Source: an uncultured Burkholderiales bacterium (GTDB lineage Bacteria; Pseudomonadota; Gammaproteobacteria; Burkholderiales; Burkholderiaceae_E). Taken from it: a DNA stretch of 16,825 bases. The translations under genes and the position numbers were made by a program. The notes below the pieces were generated by a model that saw only the letters and a list, made by a program, of their open reading frames with translations, was not told where the DNA came from and searched no databases. The stretch's first letter is position 1. Each line of letters opens with the position of its first letter. The stretch lies in NCBI GenBank assembly GCA_903898725.1, contig CAIUGQ010000348.1, positions 1-16,825 of the forward strand. Direction: 5' to 3'. Below are positions 7,395 to 13,606 of the stretch, one piece after another.

Positions 7395-7856
7395 TCAGTC
7401 GTCGCGCGTCCTGCGGCGCGACCGGCGGGCCGCGGACGTGAAGCCGTCGCGCATGCGCACCAGATGCGCGTCGAGCGCATCGAAGTCCTGCCCGACATAG
7501 TCGTGGAACGCGCGTCGGCAGTACGCGACGTGCGGTCCGAACACCCGCTCGAATTCGGCTTCGCCGGCGGGCGTGAGCCGCACGAACACGCTGCGCCGAT
7601 CTTCCGGCACGACCTCGCGCTCGACGAAGCCGCGGCTGGCCAGCCGATCGACCACGCCGGTCAGCGTGCCCTTGGTGATGAGCGTGCGCCGCCCGAGTTC
7701 CTTGGCGGTCATGCCAGGCGTGTTGCCCAGCGTCGCGATCACGTCGAACTGCGCGGGCGTGAGCCCGAGTTCGCGGACGTGCTGGCCCGACAAGCGCTCG
7801 AACGCCTGGTAGGTTTCCGACAGCAGTCGGAGTGAACGCTGGTACCGCTCGCCCAT
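7395..7856 (-). CDS. MarR family transcriptional regulator
   Basis: A 153-residue dimeric winged-helix DNA-binding protein. The DNA-binding core is clear: LTPAQFDVIATLGNTPGMTAKELGRR, then the recognition-helix region ITKGTLTGVVDRLASRGFVER, then the wing VVPEDRRSVFVRLTPAGE. Flanking helices provide dimerisation. The C terminus is short, basic and disordered-looking (RRSRRRTRDD). No Shine-Dalgarno precedes the ATG at 7856; instead an imperfect palindrome (7859-7876) ends 2 nt before the start codon. That palindrome shares CGGACCGAT with an inverted repeat at the upstream cytochrome c' promoter, so it may regulate both itself and cytochrome c'. The ligand is not predictable from sequence. Confidence 0.94.
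   Translation of the reverse strand: MGERYQRSLRLLSETYQAFERLSGQHVRELGLTPAQFDVIATLGNTPGMTAKELGRRTLITKGTLTGVVDRLASRGFVEREVVPEDRRSVFVRLTPAGEAEFERVFGPHVAYCRRAFHDYVGQDFDALDAHLVRMRDGFTSAARRSRRRTRDD
7401..7422. repeat. 7-bp GC hairpin at the b561/marR convergent junction
   Basis: gtcgcgc (7401-7407) and gcgcgac (7416-7422) pair around an 8-nt loop, inside the last codons of marR and about 22 nt after the b561 stop. Its position fits a terminator for the plus-strand transcript. There is no U-tract, and the sequence also encodes the Arg-rich MarR tail. Confidence 0.25.
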
Positions 7857-7858
7857 GC

Positions 7859-7876
7859 CCGGTCAGATCGGTCCGG
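7859..7876. promoter_or_regulatory. Imperfect 18-bp palindrome before marR: candidate autoregulatory operator
   Basis: The segment ccggtcagatcggtccgg matches its own reverse complement at 14 of 18 positions. On the marR-sense strand it contains CGGACCGAT, the same 9-mer found in the inverted repeat at the cytochrome c' start site (8467-8489). It occupies the place where a ribosome binding site would be, so a bound repressor would block transcription, and a folded RNA could affect initiation. Confidence 0.4.
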
Positions 7877-7916
7877 TGGAGAAGGCGCGCAGTCTCTCAC
7901 GCGTGTCCATCAGCGC

Positions 7917-7948
7917 GCGCCCCCTGTCCAGGAGAGGACCCGGGGCGC
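7917..7948 (-). terminator. Strong intercistronic hairpin between cytochrome c' and marR
   Basis: Arms gcgcccc (7917-7923) and ggggcgc (7942-7948), plus inner arms gtcc (7926-7929) and ggac (7936-7939), give 11 base pairs with a 2x2 internal loop and a 6-nt apical loop. It begins 14 nt after the cytochrome c' stop on the minus strand. It may end or stabilise the cytochrome c' mRNA and limit read-through into marR. No U-tract follows, so Rho-independent termination is not assured. Confidence 0.4.
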
Positions 7949-7962
7949 ACGGTGCATCCGGA

Positions 7963-8409
7963 TCAGTCGCGACGGAAGTCGTCGTGGCAGCCCTTGCAGG
8001 TCGCGGCAGCCGCGCCGAAGGCGGTCTTGAGCGTGCCCGCGTCGCCGGCGGCGGCCGGCAGCTTGGCGGTCTCGGCGACCATCTTCTCGTAGGCGGCCTG
8101 GAACTTCGCGGTGTCCTTCCAGATCTCCGGCTTGGCGCGGGTGTTCATGCCGGACTCGGAACCTGCCGGGAAGGCGGCGCCGGGCAGCTTGGCCAGCGTG
8201 GCGACGAGCGCGGCGTTCTCGCCGGCGATCTTCGCGTCGTAGGGGATGCGGCCGTTGACCATCGCGCCGATGCGGCCGAAGTGGGTGGCGAGCACCGAGA
8301 ACGACGACTGGCGGTACTTGATGGCGTCTTCGGGCTTGGCGAACTGGGCCTGGGCGGCGAGGGGCGTCAGGGCGGCGAGGACCGCGGCGACGGCGAGGGT
8401 GCGTTTCAT
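7963..8409 (-). CDS. Periplasmic cytochrome c' (class II c-type cytochrome)
   Basis: A 148-residue precursor with a Sec signal peptide (residues 1-21, cleavage AQA before QFAKPEDA) and a C-terminal haem site C138-K-G-C141-H142. The mature sequence starts QFAKPEDAIKYRQS, very close to Alcaligenes xylosoxidans cytochrome c'. By that alignment Arg33 equals Arg12, Arg146 equals the proximal Arg124, and Phe37 takes the place of distal-pocket Leu16. There is no Met at the position that ligates haem in cytochrome c-556, so a five-coordinate haem that binds NO or CO is expected. The ATG at 8409 has CGGAG upstream within the palindrome cggagctccg. A promoter and candidate operator lie upstream. Likely roles are NO buffering or electron transfer with the nearby b561. 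Confidence 0.95.
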   Translation of the reverse strand: MKRTLAVAAVLAALTPLAAQAQFAKPEDAIKYRQSSFSVLATHFGRIGAMVNGRIPYDAKIAGENAALVATLAKLPGAAFPAGSESGMNTRAKPEIWKDTAKFQAAYEKMVAETAKLPAAAGDAGTLKTAFGAAAATCKGCHDDFRRD

Positions 8410-8466
8410 CGGAGCTCCGTGAGTGACCGGTGGGACGCCCGGCGCCGGATGTGCCGGACTCGGACG

Positions 8467-8489
8467 GTTCGGACCGATACAGTCCTAAC
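8467..8489. promoter_or_regulatory. 23-bp inverted repeat at the cytochrome c' transcription start: candidate MarR operator
   Basis: Arms gttcggac (8467-8474) and gtcctaac (8482-8489) are complementary at 7 of 8 positions around a 7-nt centre (cgataca). The repeat starts right after the predicted transcription start implied by the -10 at 8502-8497, the classic place for a repressor site. It contains CGGACCGAT, also present before marR, which lies next in line on this strand. Confidence 0.45.
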
Positions 8490-8496
8490 ACGAACG

Positions 8497-8502
8497 ATCA
8501 TA
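8497..8502 (-). promoter_or_regulatory. Extended -10 promoter (TGC-TATGAT) for cytochrome c'
   Basis: Read on the minus strand, TATGAT (8502-8497) is preceded by TGC, an extended -10 element, which can function with a poor -35 such as the cgacgg at 8525-8520. It would give a leader of about 80 nt. Nothing else AT-rich lies in the 8410-8570 gap, other than a T-rich stretch at 8540-8548. Confidence 0.45.
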
Positions 8503-8570
8503 GCAGCGCTTCCGACCTCCCGTCGCCAGATGGGAGCGATTTCCTTTCCGCGCGGGCGCGCCCGGCCGAC

Positions 8571-9977
8571 TCAGACCCGCCGGGCCAGTTCGGCGGCCTT
8601 GCCGATGTACGAGGCGGGCGTCATCGCCCGCAGCCGCGCCTTCGCGTCGTCCGGGATCGCCAGGCGATCGACGAACTCGGCGAGCGCCTCGGCGGTGATG
8701 CCCTTGCCCCGGGTGAGCTCCTTGAGCTGCTCGTACGGGTTGGGCACGCCGTAGCGGCGCATCACCGTCTGCACCGGCTCGGCGAGCACCTCCCAGCAGC
8801 CGTCGAGGTCCTCCGCCAGCCGCTGCGGATTGACCTCGAGCTTGCGCAGGCCCCGCAGGCAGGCATCCCAGGCGAGCAGGGTGTGGCCGAAGGCGTTGCC
8901 CACGTTGCGCAGCACCGTCGAGTCGGTCAGGTCGCGCTGCCAGCGCGACACCGGCAGCTTGTCGGCGAGGTGACGCAGCAGCGCGTTCGCGATGCCGAGG
9001 TTGCCCTCGGAGTTCTCGAAGTCGATCGGGTTGACCTTGTGCGGCATCGTCGACGAGCCGATCTCGCCGGCCTTCGTGCGCTGCTTGAAGTAGCCCACCG
9101 AGATGTAGCCCCAGACGTCGCGGTCGAGGTCCACCAGGATGGTGTTGGTCCGGGCGATCGCGTCGAACAGCTCGGCCATCCAGTCGTGGGGCTCGATCTG
9201 GATCGTCCACGGGTTGAAGGCCAGGCCGAGCGGCCCTTCGATGACGCCGCGTGCGAAGGCCTCCCAGTCGACCTCGGGATAGGCCGACAGGTGGGCGTTG
9301 AAGTTGCCGACCGCGCCGTTCATCTTGGCCGTCGGACGCACCGCGGCGACGCGCTCGCGCGCGCGCACGAGCCGCGCCACGACGTTGGCGAGTTCCTTGC
9401 CGAGGGTGGTCGGCGTCGCCGGCTGCCCGTGGGTGCGCGAGAGCATCGGCAGCGCGGCATGCGCGTGCGCCATCGAGCGCAGCGTCGTGATCACCTCGTC
9501 GAGCGCGGGCAGCAGCACCGCGTCGCGCGCGGCGGTGTACATCATCGCGTGCGAGGTGTTGTTGATGTCCTCGGACGTGCAGGCGAAGTGGATGAACTCC
9601 GAGGCGCGCTCGAGTTCGGCGTCGCCGGCCACCCGCTCCTTCAGGAAGTACTCGACCGCCTTGACGTCGTGGTTGGTGACCGCCTCGATCGCCTTGACGC
9701 GGGCGGCCTCGGCCGCGCCGAACCCGGCGGCGACCGCGCGCAGCCGCTCGCGGGCGGCCGCCGAGAAGCGCGGCAGCTCGGGCAGCCCCAGGTCGGACAG
9801 CGCGACCAGCCACTCGACCTCGACGGTCACGCGGTGGCGCACGAAGGCGGATTCGGAGAGCAGCGGCCGCAACGCGGCCACGCGCGACGCATAGCGGCCG
9901 TCCAGCGGCGACAGCGCGTCGAGTTCGAAGGCGGCGGATGCCGGCGCGGGCGGGGGGGCGGGAGGTGTGGCGCTCAT
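8571..9977 (-). CDS. purB: Adenylosuccinate lyase
   Basis: PurB catalyses two fumarate-releasing steps of purine synthesis: SAICAR to AICAR and adenylosuccinate to AMP. The 468-residue protein has LSPLDGRYASRV, HFACTSEDINNTSHAMM, SRTHGQPATPTTLGKE with the catalytic His183, and the fumarase-superfamily signature GSSTMPHKVNPIDFENSEGN, whose Ser308/Ser309 loop supplies the catalytic serine. It closely follows the E. coli-type (long) PurB. A short Pro/Ala-rich extension (residues 2-15) precedes the conserved start. AGGA lies about 10 nt before the ATG at 9977. It is divergent from the glutathione transferase gene, 69 nt away. Confidence 0.97.
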   Translation of the reverse strand: MSATPPAPPPAPASAAFELDALSPLDGRYASRVAALRPLLSESAFVRHRVTVEVEWLVALSDLGLPELPRFSAAARERLRAVAAGFGAAEAARVKAIEAVTNHDVKAVEYFLKERVAGDAELERASEFIHFACTSEDINNTSHAMMYTAARDAVLLPALDEVITTLRSMAHAHAALPMLSRTHGQPATPTTLGKELANVVARLVRARERVAAVRPTAKMNGAVGNFNAHLSAYPEVDWEAFARGVIEGPLGLAFNPWTIQIEPHDWMAELFDAIARTNTILVDLDRDVWGYISVGYFKQRTKAGEIGSSTMPHKVNPIDFENSEGNLGIANALLRHLADKLPVSRWQRDLTDSTVLRNVGNAFGHTLLAWDACLRGLRKLEVNPQRLAEDLDGCWEVLAEPVQTVMRRYGVPNPYEQLKELTRGKGITAEALAEFVDRLAIPDDAKARLRAMTPASYIGKAAELARRV

Positions 9978-9986
9978 GACGGCGCG

Positions 9987-9992
9987 ATCCTA
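9987..9992 (-). promoter_or_regulatory. AGGA ribosome binding site or extended -10 (TGC-TAGGAT) before purB
   Basis: Minus-strand TGCTAGGAT ends about 10 nt before the purB ATG. AGGA can serve as Shine-Dalgarno, but TGC-TAGGAT also resembles an extended -10, which would make the purB mRNA nearly leaderless. I prefer the ribosome binding site reading, with the promoter at the 10011-10018 box. Confidence 0.3.
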
Positions 9993-10010
9993 GCACCCGC
10001 ACCGCCGTGC

Positions 10011-10018
10011 GATATAGT
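10011..10018. promoter_or_regulatory. Shared AT-rich box for divergent purB and glutathione transferase promoters
   Basis: gatatagt reads TATAGT (10013-10018) toward the transferase and TATATC (10016-10011) toward purB. It is the only AT-rich octamer in the 69-nt divergent gap. The two promoters would therefore compete for the same DNA. -35 elements are weak on both sides. Confidence 0.35.
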
Positions 10019-10046
10019 TGACGGCCAGTCACTGTCGAGCCACAGA

Positions 10047-10661
10047 ATGAAGCTGATCGGATCCGACGGCAGCCCGTACGTGCGCAAGGTGCGGGTCGTG
10101 CTCGCCGAGAAGAAGATCGACTACCGCTTCGAACGCGAGGACGTCTGGTCGCCCGCGACCACGATCGGACAGGCGAACCCGCTCGGCAAGGTGCCCACGC
10201 TCATCACCGACGACGGCGCCGCGGTGTTCGACTCGCGCGTCATCGCCGAGTACCTCGACACCGTCACCCCGATCGCCCGCCTGATCCCGCCCTCGGGGCG
10301 CTCGCGCGTCGAGGTCCGCTGCTGGGAGGCCCTGTGCGACGGCCTGCTCGACGCCGCCATCCTCGCCCGCCTCGAGGCCAACCGCAGCGACCCCGCCCAG
10401 CGCAGCGCGGTCTGGATCGCCCGTCAGATGGGCAAGATCGACGCGACGCTCGAGGCCATGTCGAGCGGCCTGGGCGACAAGCCGTTCTGCTGCGAGGGCA
10501 AGTATTCGCTGGCCGACATCGCGATGGGCTGCGCGCTCGGCTACCTCGACTTCCGCTTCCCGCAGATCGACTGGCGCGAGCGCCACCCCAACCTCGCCAA
10601 GCAGGCGATCAAGCTGTTCGCCCGCCCCGCGTTCGTCGAGACCGCGCCGCCCAAGCCCTGA
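10047..10661 (+). CDS. Glutathione S-transferase, YibF-like
   Basis: A 204-residue cytosolic glutathione transferase. The N-terminal thioredoxin-like domain (about 1-80) begins MKLIGSDGSPYVRKVRVVL, with Ser9 in the usual catalytic position. It contains the cis-Pro loop GKVPTLI and the glutathione-binding FDSRVIAEYLD. The helical C-terminal domain has KYSLADIAMGCALGYLDFRFP and ends FVETAPPKP. The whole pattern, including the terminal TxPPK, matches E. coli YibF. The substrate is not known for this group. The ribosome binding site is weak. It converges on the FMN protein gene. Confidence 0.93.
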   Translation: MKLIGSDGSPYVRKVRVVLAEKKIDYRFEREDVWSPATTIGQANPLGKVPTLITDDGAAVFDSRVIAEYLDTVTPIARLIPPSGRSRVEVRCWEALCDGLLDAAILARLEANRSDPAQRSAVWIARQMGKIDATLEAMSSGLGDKPFCCEGKYSLADIAMGCALGYLDFRFPQIDWRERHPNLAKQAIKLFARPAFVETAPPKP

Positions 10662-10682
10662 TCGGCTCGGGGCTCGACTGAT

Positions 10683-10710
10683 CCGGCGCGCCGCAGGACG
10701 GGTGCGCCGG
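10683..10710. terminator. Bidirectional hairpin between convergent genes
   Basis: ccggcgcgcc (10683-10692) pairs with ggtgcgccgg (10701-10710) over 10 bp, one of them a G-U wobble, around an 8-nt loop. It lies in the 51-nt gap between the convergent stops at 10661 and 10713, where it could serve both strands. There is no U-tract on either side. Confidence 0.45.
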
Positions 10711-10712
10711 CC

Positions 10713-12314
10713 TCAGCTTGCAGGGGCGAACGAGTCGGGCCTCGCCCGCGACCAGAACGCCCGGTAGACCGGCGCATCGGCGTCGCCGTCGAGCAGCTCG
10801 CCCGGCTGCAGCGTCGGGTACAGCGTCGACAGCAGCCGGATCTCGTGGCCGCTGACCCGCCGCACGATGTGGTGGGCGCGCAGCTGCGACGGATGGGTCA
10901 GGCCCGCCGCCGCCACCAGCTCGGCCATCGCCTTCAAGGTGTTCTGGTGGAAGTTGAACACCCGCTCGGCCTTGTCGGGCACCACCAGCGCGCGCTGGCG
11001 CACCGGGTCCTGGGTGGTGACGCCGGTCGGGCAGCGCCCGGTGTGGCAGTTCATCGCCTGGATGCAGCCGAGCGCGAACATGAAGCCGCGCGCGCTGTTG
11101 CACCAGTCGGCGCCCAGCGCCATCGTGCGCGCGACGTCGAAGGCGCTGGTGAGCTTGCCCGCCGCGCCGATCCGCACGCGCTCGCGCAGGCCCAGCCCGA
11201 TCAGCGTGTTGTGGACCAGCATCAGCGCCTCCTGCATCGGCGTGCCCACGCGGTCGATGAACTCGGCGGGTGCTGCGCCGGTGCCGCCCTCCTTGCCGTC
11301 GACCACGATGAAGTCGGGCGTGATGCCGGTCTCGTGCATCGCCTTGGCGATCGCGAACCACTCCCACGGATGGCCGATCGCCAGCTTGAAGCCGGTCGGC
11401 TTGCCGCCCGACAGCGTGCGCAGCAGGTCGACGAAGCGCAGCAGGCCGATCGGCGTGTCGAACGCCGAGTGCGAGGCCGGCGACACGCAGTCGACCCAGG
11501 GCGGCACGCCGCGCGCCGCGGCGATCTCGAGGGTGACCTTGGGGCCGGGCAGCATGCCGCCATGGCCGGGCTTGGCGCCCTGCGAGAGCTTGACCTCGAT
11601 CATCCGGACCTGCTCGGTGCAGGCGTTCTCGATGAAGCGATCGGTGTCGAAGCGGCCCTGCGCGTCGCGGCAGCCGAAATAGCCCGAGCCGATCTCCCAG
11701 ATCAGGTCGCCGCCGTGTTCGCGGTGGTAGGTCGAGATCGAGCCCTCGCCGGTGTCGTGCGCGAAGCGGCCGCGCTTGGCACCCTGGTTCAGCGCGCGGA
11801 TCGCGTTGGCCGACAGCGAGCCGAAGCTCATCGCGGAGATGTTGAACACCGAGGCGTCGTACGGGCGCGTGCACGCGGGCCCGCCGATCGCGACCCGGAA
11901 GTCGTGCGACTGCACCGGCGCCGGCGCGATGGAATGGTTGATCCACTCGAAGCCGGTGGCGTAGGCGTCGAGCTGGGTCCCGAACGGACGCTTGTCGAGG
12001 TCCTGCTTGGCGCGCTGGTAGACGATCGCCCGCTGCTGGCGCGAGAACGGCACGGCATCGGTGTCGGACTCGATCAGGTACTGGCGGATCTCGGGCCGGA
12101 TCATCTCGAAGAGGAACCGGGCGTGGCCGAGGATCGGGTAGTTGCGCAGCACCGCGTGCCGGGTCTGCACGAGGTCGACGATGCCGACGGCAGCGAGCGC
12201 CGCGGTGAGCACCGACCACCACCCGGACACCATGCCGTCCCGCCAGAGGAAGAGCAGCAGCGGCGTCGCCGCGATGACGGCGGCGAGCGTCGCGTAGCGC
12301 AGGAAGCGGGTCAT
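10713..12314 (-). CDS. Membrane-anchored FMN/[3Fe-4S] glutamate synthase-domain protein
   Basis: A 533-residue protein with two N-terminal transmembrane helices (about 8-24 and 30-48), followed by the FMN-binding glutamate synthase domain (about 130-480). Visible marks: FNISAMSFGSLSANAI, HDTGEGSISTYH, the FMN/2-oxoglutarate region KLSQGAKPGHGGMLPG, DGKEGGTGAAP, and the [3Fe-4S] cysteines Cys417-x5-Cys423-x4-Cys428 (GCIQAMNCHTGRCPTGV). It lacks the amidotransferase and GltB C-terminal domains, so it is not a complete glutamate synthase; the physiological reaction of these stand-alone proteins is not settled. The ATG at 12314 fits the helix start; a G-run (GGGGG) lies about 10 nt upstream. Confidence 0.92.
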   Translation of the reverse strand: MTRFLRYATLAAVIAATPLLLFLWRDGMVSGWWSVLTAALAAVGIVDLVQTRHAVLRNYPILGHARFLFEMIRPEIRQYLIESDTDAVPFSRQQRAIVYQRAKQDLDKRPFGTQLDAYATGFEWINHSIAPAPVQSHDFRVAIGGPACTRPYDASVFNISAMSFGSLSANAIRALNQGAKRGRFAHDTGEGSISTYHREHGGDLIWEIGSGYFGCRDAQGRFDTDRFIENACTEQVRMIEVKLSQGAKPGHGGMLPGPKVTLEIAAARGVPPWVDCVSPASHSAFDTPIGLLRFVDLLRTLSGGKPTGFKLAIGHPWEWFAIAKAMHETGITPDFIVVDGKEGGTGAAPAEFIDRVGTPMQEALMLVHNTLIGLGLRERVRIGAAGKLTSAFDVARTMALGADWCNSARGFMFALGCIQAMNCHTGRCPTGVTTQDPVRQRALVVPDKAERVFNFHQNTLKAMAELVAAAGLTHPSQLRAHHIVRRVSGHEIRLLSTLYPTLQPGELLDGDADAPVYRAFWSRARPDSFAPAS

Positions 12315-12344
12315 CGGCTTGCGCCCCCGGTTCGAAGGTGGCGC

Positions 12345-12350
12345 AGTGTA
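12345..12350 (-). promoter_or_regulatory. Candidate -10 box (TACACT) for the FMN protein gene
   Basis: Minus-strand TACACT (12350-12345) lies 30 nt before the ATG in the 98-nt gap after mnmA, implying a short leader. No good -35 is seen. It suggests the gene is not solely co-transcribed with mnmA. Confidence 0.3.
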
Positions 12351-12412
12351 GCGCAGCGGTATGTCCGGCCGGCGTCGGCGGCGGGCCCCGGGTCGGACGC
12401 TGCCGCCCGCCT

Positions 12413-13606
12413 TCAGGCCGCGAGCGCGCCGACCGGGCTCGAGGCGGCGATCATCCCGCCGCCCAGGCACACCTCGCCCCGGTACAGCACCGCCGACTGG
12501 CCCGGCGTCACCGCCCACTGCGGCGCGTCGAAGGCGAGCTCGAAGGCGCCCGGATCGCGGGCGTCGGTGCGCAGCCGGCACGGCGCATCGGACTGCCGAT
12601 AGCGGGTCTTGGCCCCGAGCAGACCGTCGTCGGCGGGCGGTGCGCCAGCGATCCAGTGGGCATCGTCCGCGCGCAGCCGGTCCGCCTGCAGCCAAGGATG
12701 GTCGTGGCCCTGCACGACGTACAGCGTGTTCGCCGCCATGTCCTTGCGCGCCACGTACCAGGCCTCGCCGCTGCCCGCCTTCTGCCCGCCGACGCCGATG
12801 CCCTTCCTCTGGCCGAGCGTGTAGAAGGCCAGGCCGACATGCTCGCCGACCCGCCGGCCGTCGTCGGTCAGGATCGGCCCCGGTGCGGTGGGCAGGTAGC
12901 GGTTGAGGAAGTCGCGGAACGGCCGCTCGCCGATGAAGCAGATGCCGGTGGAGTCCTTCTTCGTGGCCACCGGCAGGCCGATCCTCGCGGCGATCGCGCG
13001 GACTTCGGTCTTGGGCAGCTCGCCGACCGGAAACATCGCGCGCGAGAGCTGGGCCTGCGTCAGCCGATGCAGGAAGTAGCTCTGGTCCTTGGTGACGTCG
13101 AGGCCGCGCAGCAGTTCGTGGCGCAGCCCGCCGTCGGCCGCGGCGTCGGGCACCCGGCGCACCCGCGCGTAGTGGCCGGTCGCGATGCACGAGGCGCCCA
13201 TGCGCATCGCGTGGTCGAGGAAGGCCTTGAACTTGATCTCGGCGTTGCACAGCACGTCGGGGTTCGGCGTGCGGCCGGCCGAGTACTCGCGCAGGAAGTC
13301 GGCGAACACGCGCTCGCGGTACTCGGCGGCGAAGTTGACCGCCTCGATGTCGATGCCGATCACGTCGGCCACGCTCGCCGCATCGAGCCAGTCCTGGCGC
13401 GTCGAGCAGTACTCGGTGTCGTCGTCGTCCTCCCAGTTCTTCATGAACAGGCCGACCACGTCCCAGCCCTGCTCCTTGAGCAGCCAGGCCGAGACGGCGG
13501 AGTCGACGCCACCCGACAGGCCGACGACGACGCGTCGCGAGCCGGGCGCCGGGCTGGCAGGGGTGCCGGGCGCGGCCGGGACGGCGGGCGACTCGGGCGC
13601 GCTCAC
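12413..13606 (-). CDS. mnmA: tRNA-uridine 2-sulfurtransferase
   Basis: MnmA (TrmU) thiolates U34 of tRNA-Lys, -Glu and -Gln, using ATP to activate the base and sulfur delivered through the Tus relay. The 397-residue protein has the PP-loop SGGVDS (31-36), FMKNWEDDDD, the catalytic Cys120 in NPDVLCNAEIKF, the second catalytic Cys223 in STGICFIGERPF, and KTRYRQSDAPC in the C-terminal part. All essential residues are present. Start is taken as GTG at 13606, overlapping the stop of the upstream NUDIX gene as GTGA; the first 22 residues are a Pro/Ala/Ser-rich extension without homology. No strong Shine-Dalgarno, which fits translational coupling. Confidence 0.95.
   Translation of the reverse strand: MSAPESPAVPAAPGTPASPAPGSRRVVVGLSGGVDSAVSAWLLKEQGWDVVGLFMKNWEDDDDTEYCSTRQDWLDAASVADVIGIDIEAVNFAAEYRERVFADFLREYSAGRTPNPDVLCNAEIKFKAFLDHAMRMGASCIATGHYARVRRVPDAAADGGLRHELLRGLDVTKDQSYFLHRLTQAQLSRAMFPVGELPKTEVRAIAARIGLPVATKKDSTGICFIGERPFRDFLNRYLPTAPGPILTDDGRRVGEHVGLAFYTLGQRKGIGVGGQKAGSGEAWYVARKDMAANTLYVVQGHDHPWLQADRLRADDAHWIAGAPPADDGLLGAKTRYRQSDAPCRLRTDARDPGAFELAFDAPQWAVTPGQSAVLYRGEVCLGGGMIAASSPVGALAA

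Noticed and set aside
7863..7910. 15-codon minus-strand frame (MDTRERLRAFSTGPI) upstream of marR
   Set aside because: A possible leader peptide, but no good ribosome binding site and too short to support; its end overlaps the palindrome.
8517..8548. Hairpin ctccc/gggag followed by a T-rich stretch on the plus strand
   Set aside because: It resembles an intrinsic terminator, but the stem is only 5 bp with a 10-nt loop, the tail is interrupted by C, and no plus-strand gene ends here.
8553..8564. GC palindrome cgggcgcgcccg after the purB stop
   Set aside because: GC-only self-complementary words are frequent by chance here, and no loop or U-tract supports a terminator.
8430..10046. Plus-strand open frame continuous with the glutathione transferase and running back over purB
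   Set aside because: The upstream part is antisense to purB with Arg/His/Leu-rich composition; transferase homology begins only at the ATG at 10047.
12315..13250. In-frame N-terminal extension of the FMN protein reaching over mnmA
   Set aside because: Arg/Pro-rich shadow of mnmA; the real protein starts at 12314 directly before its membrane helices.
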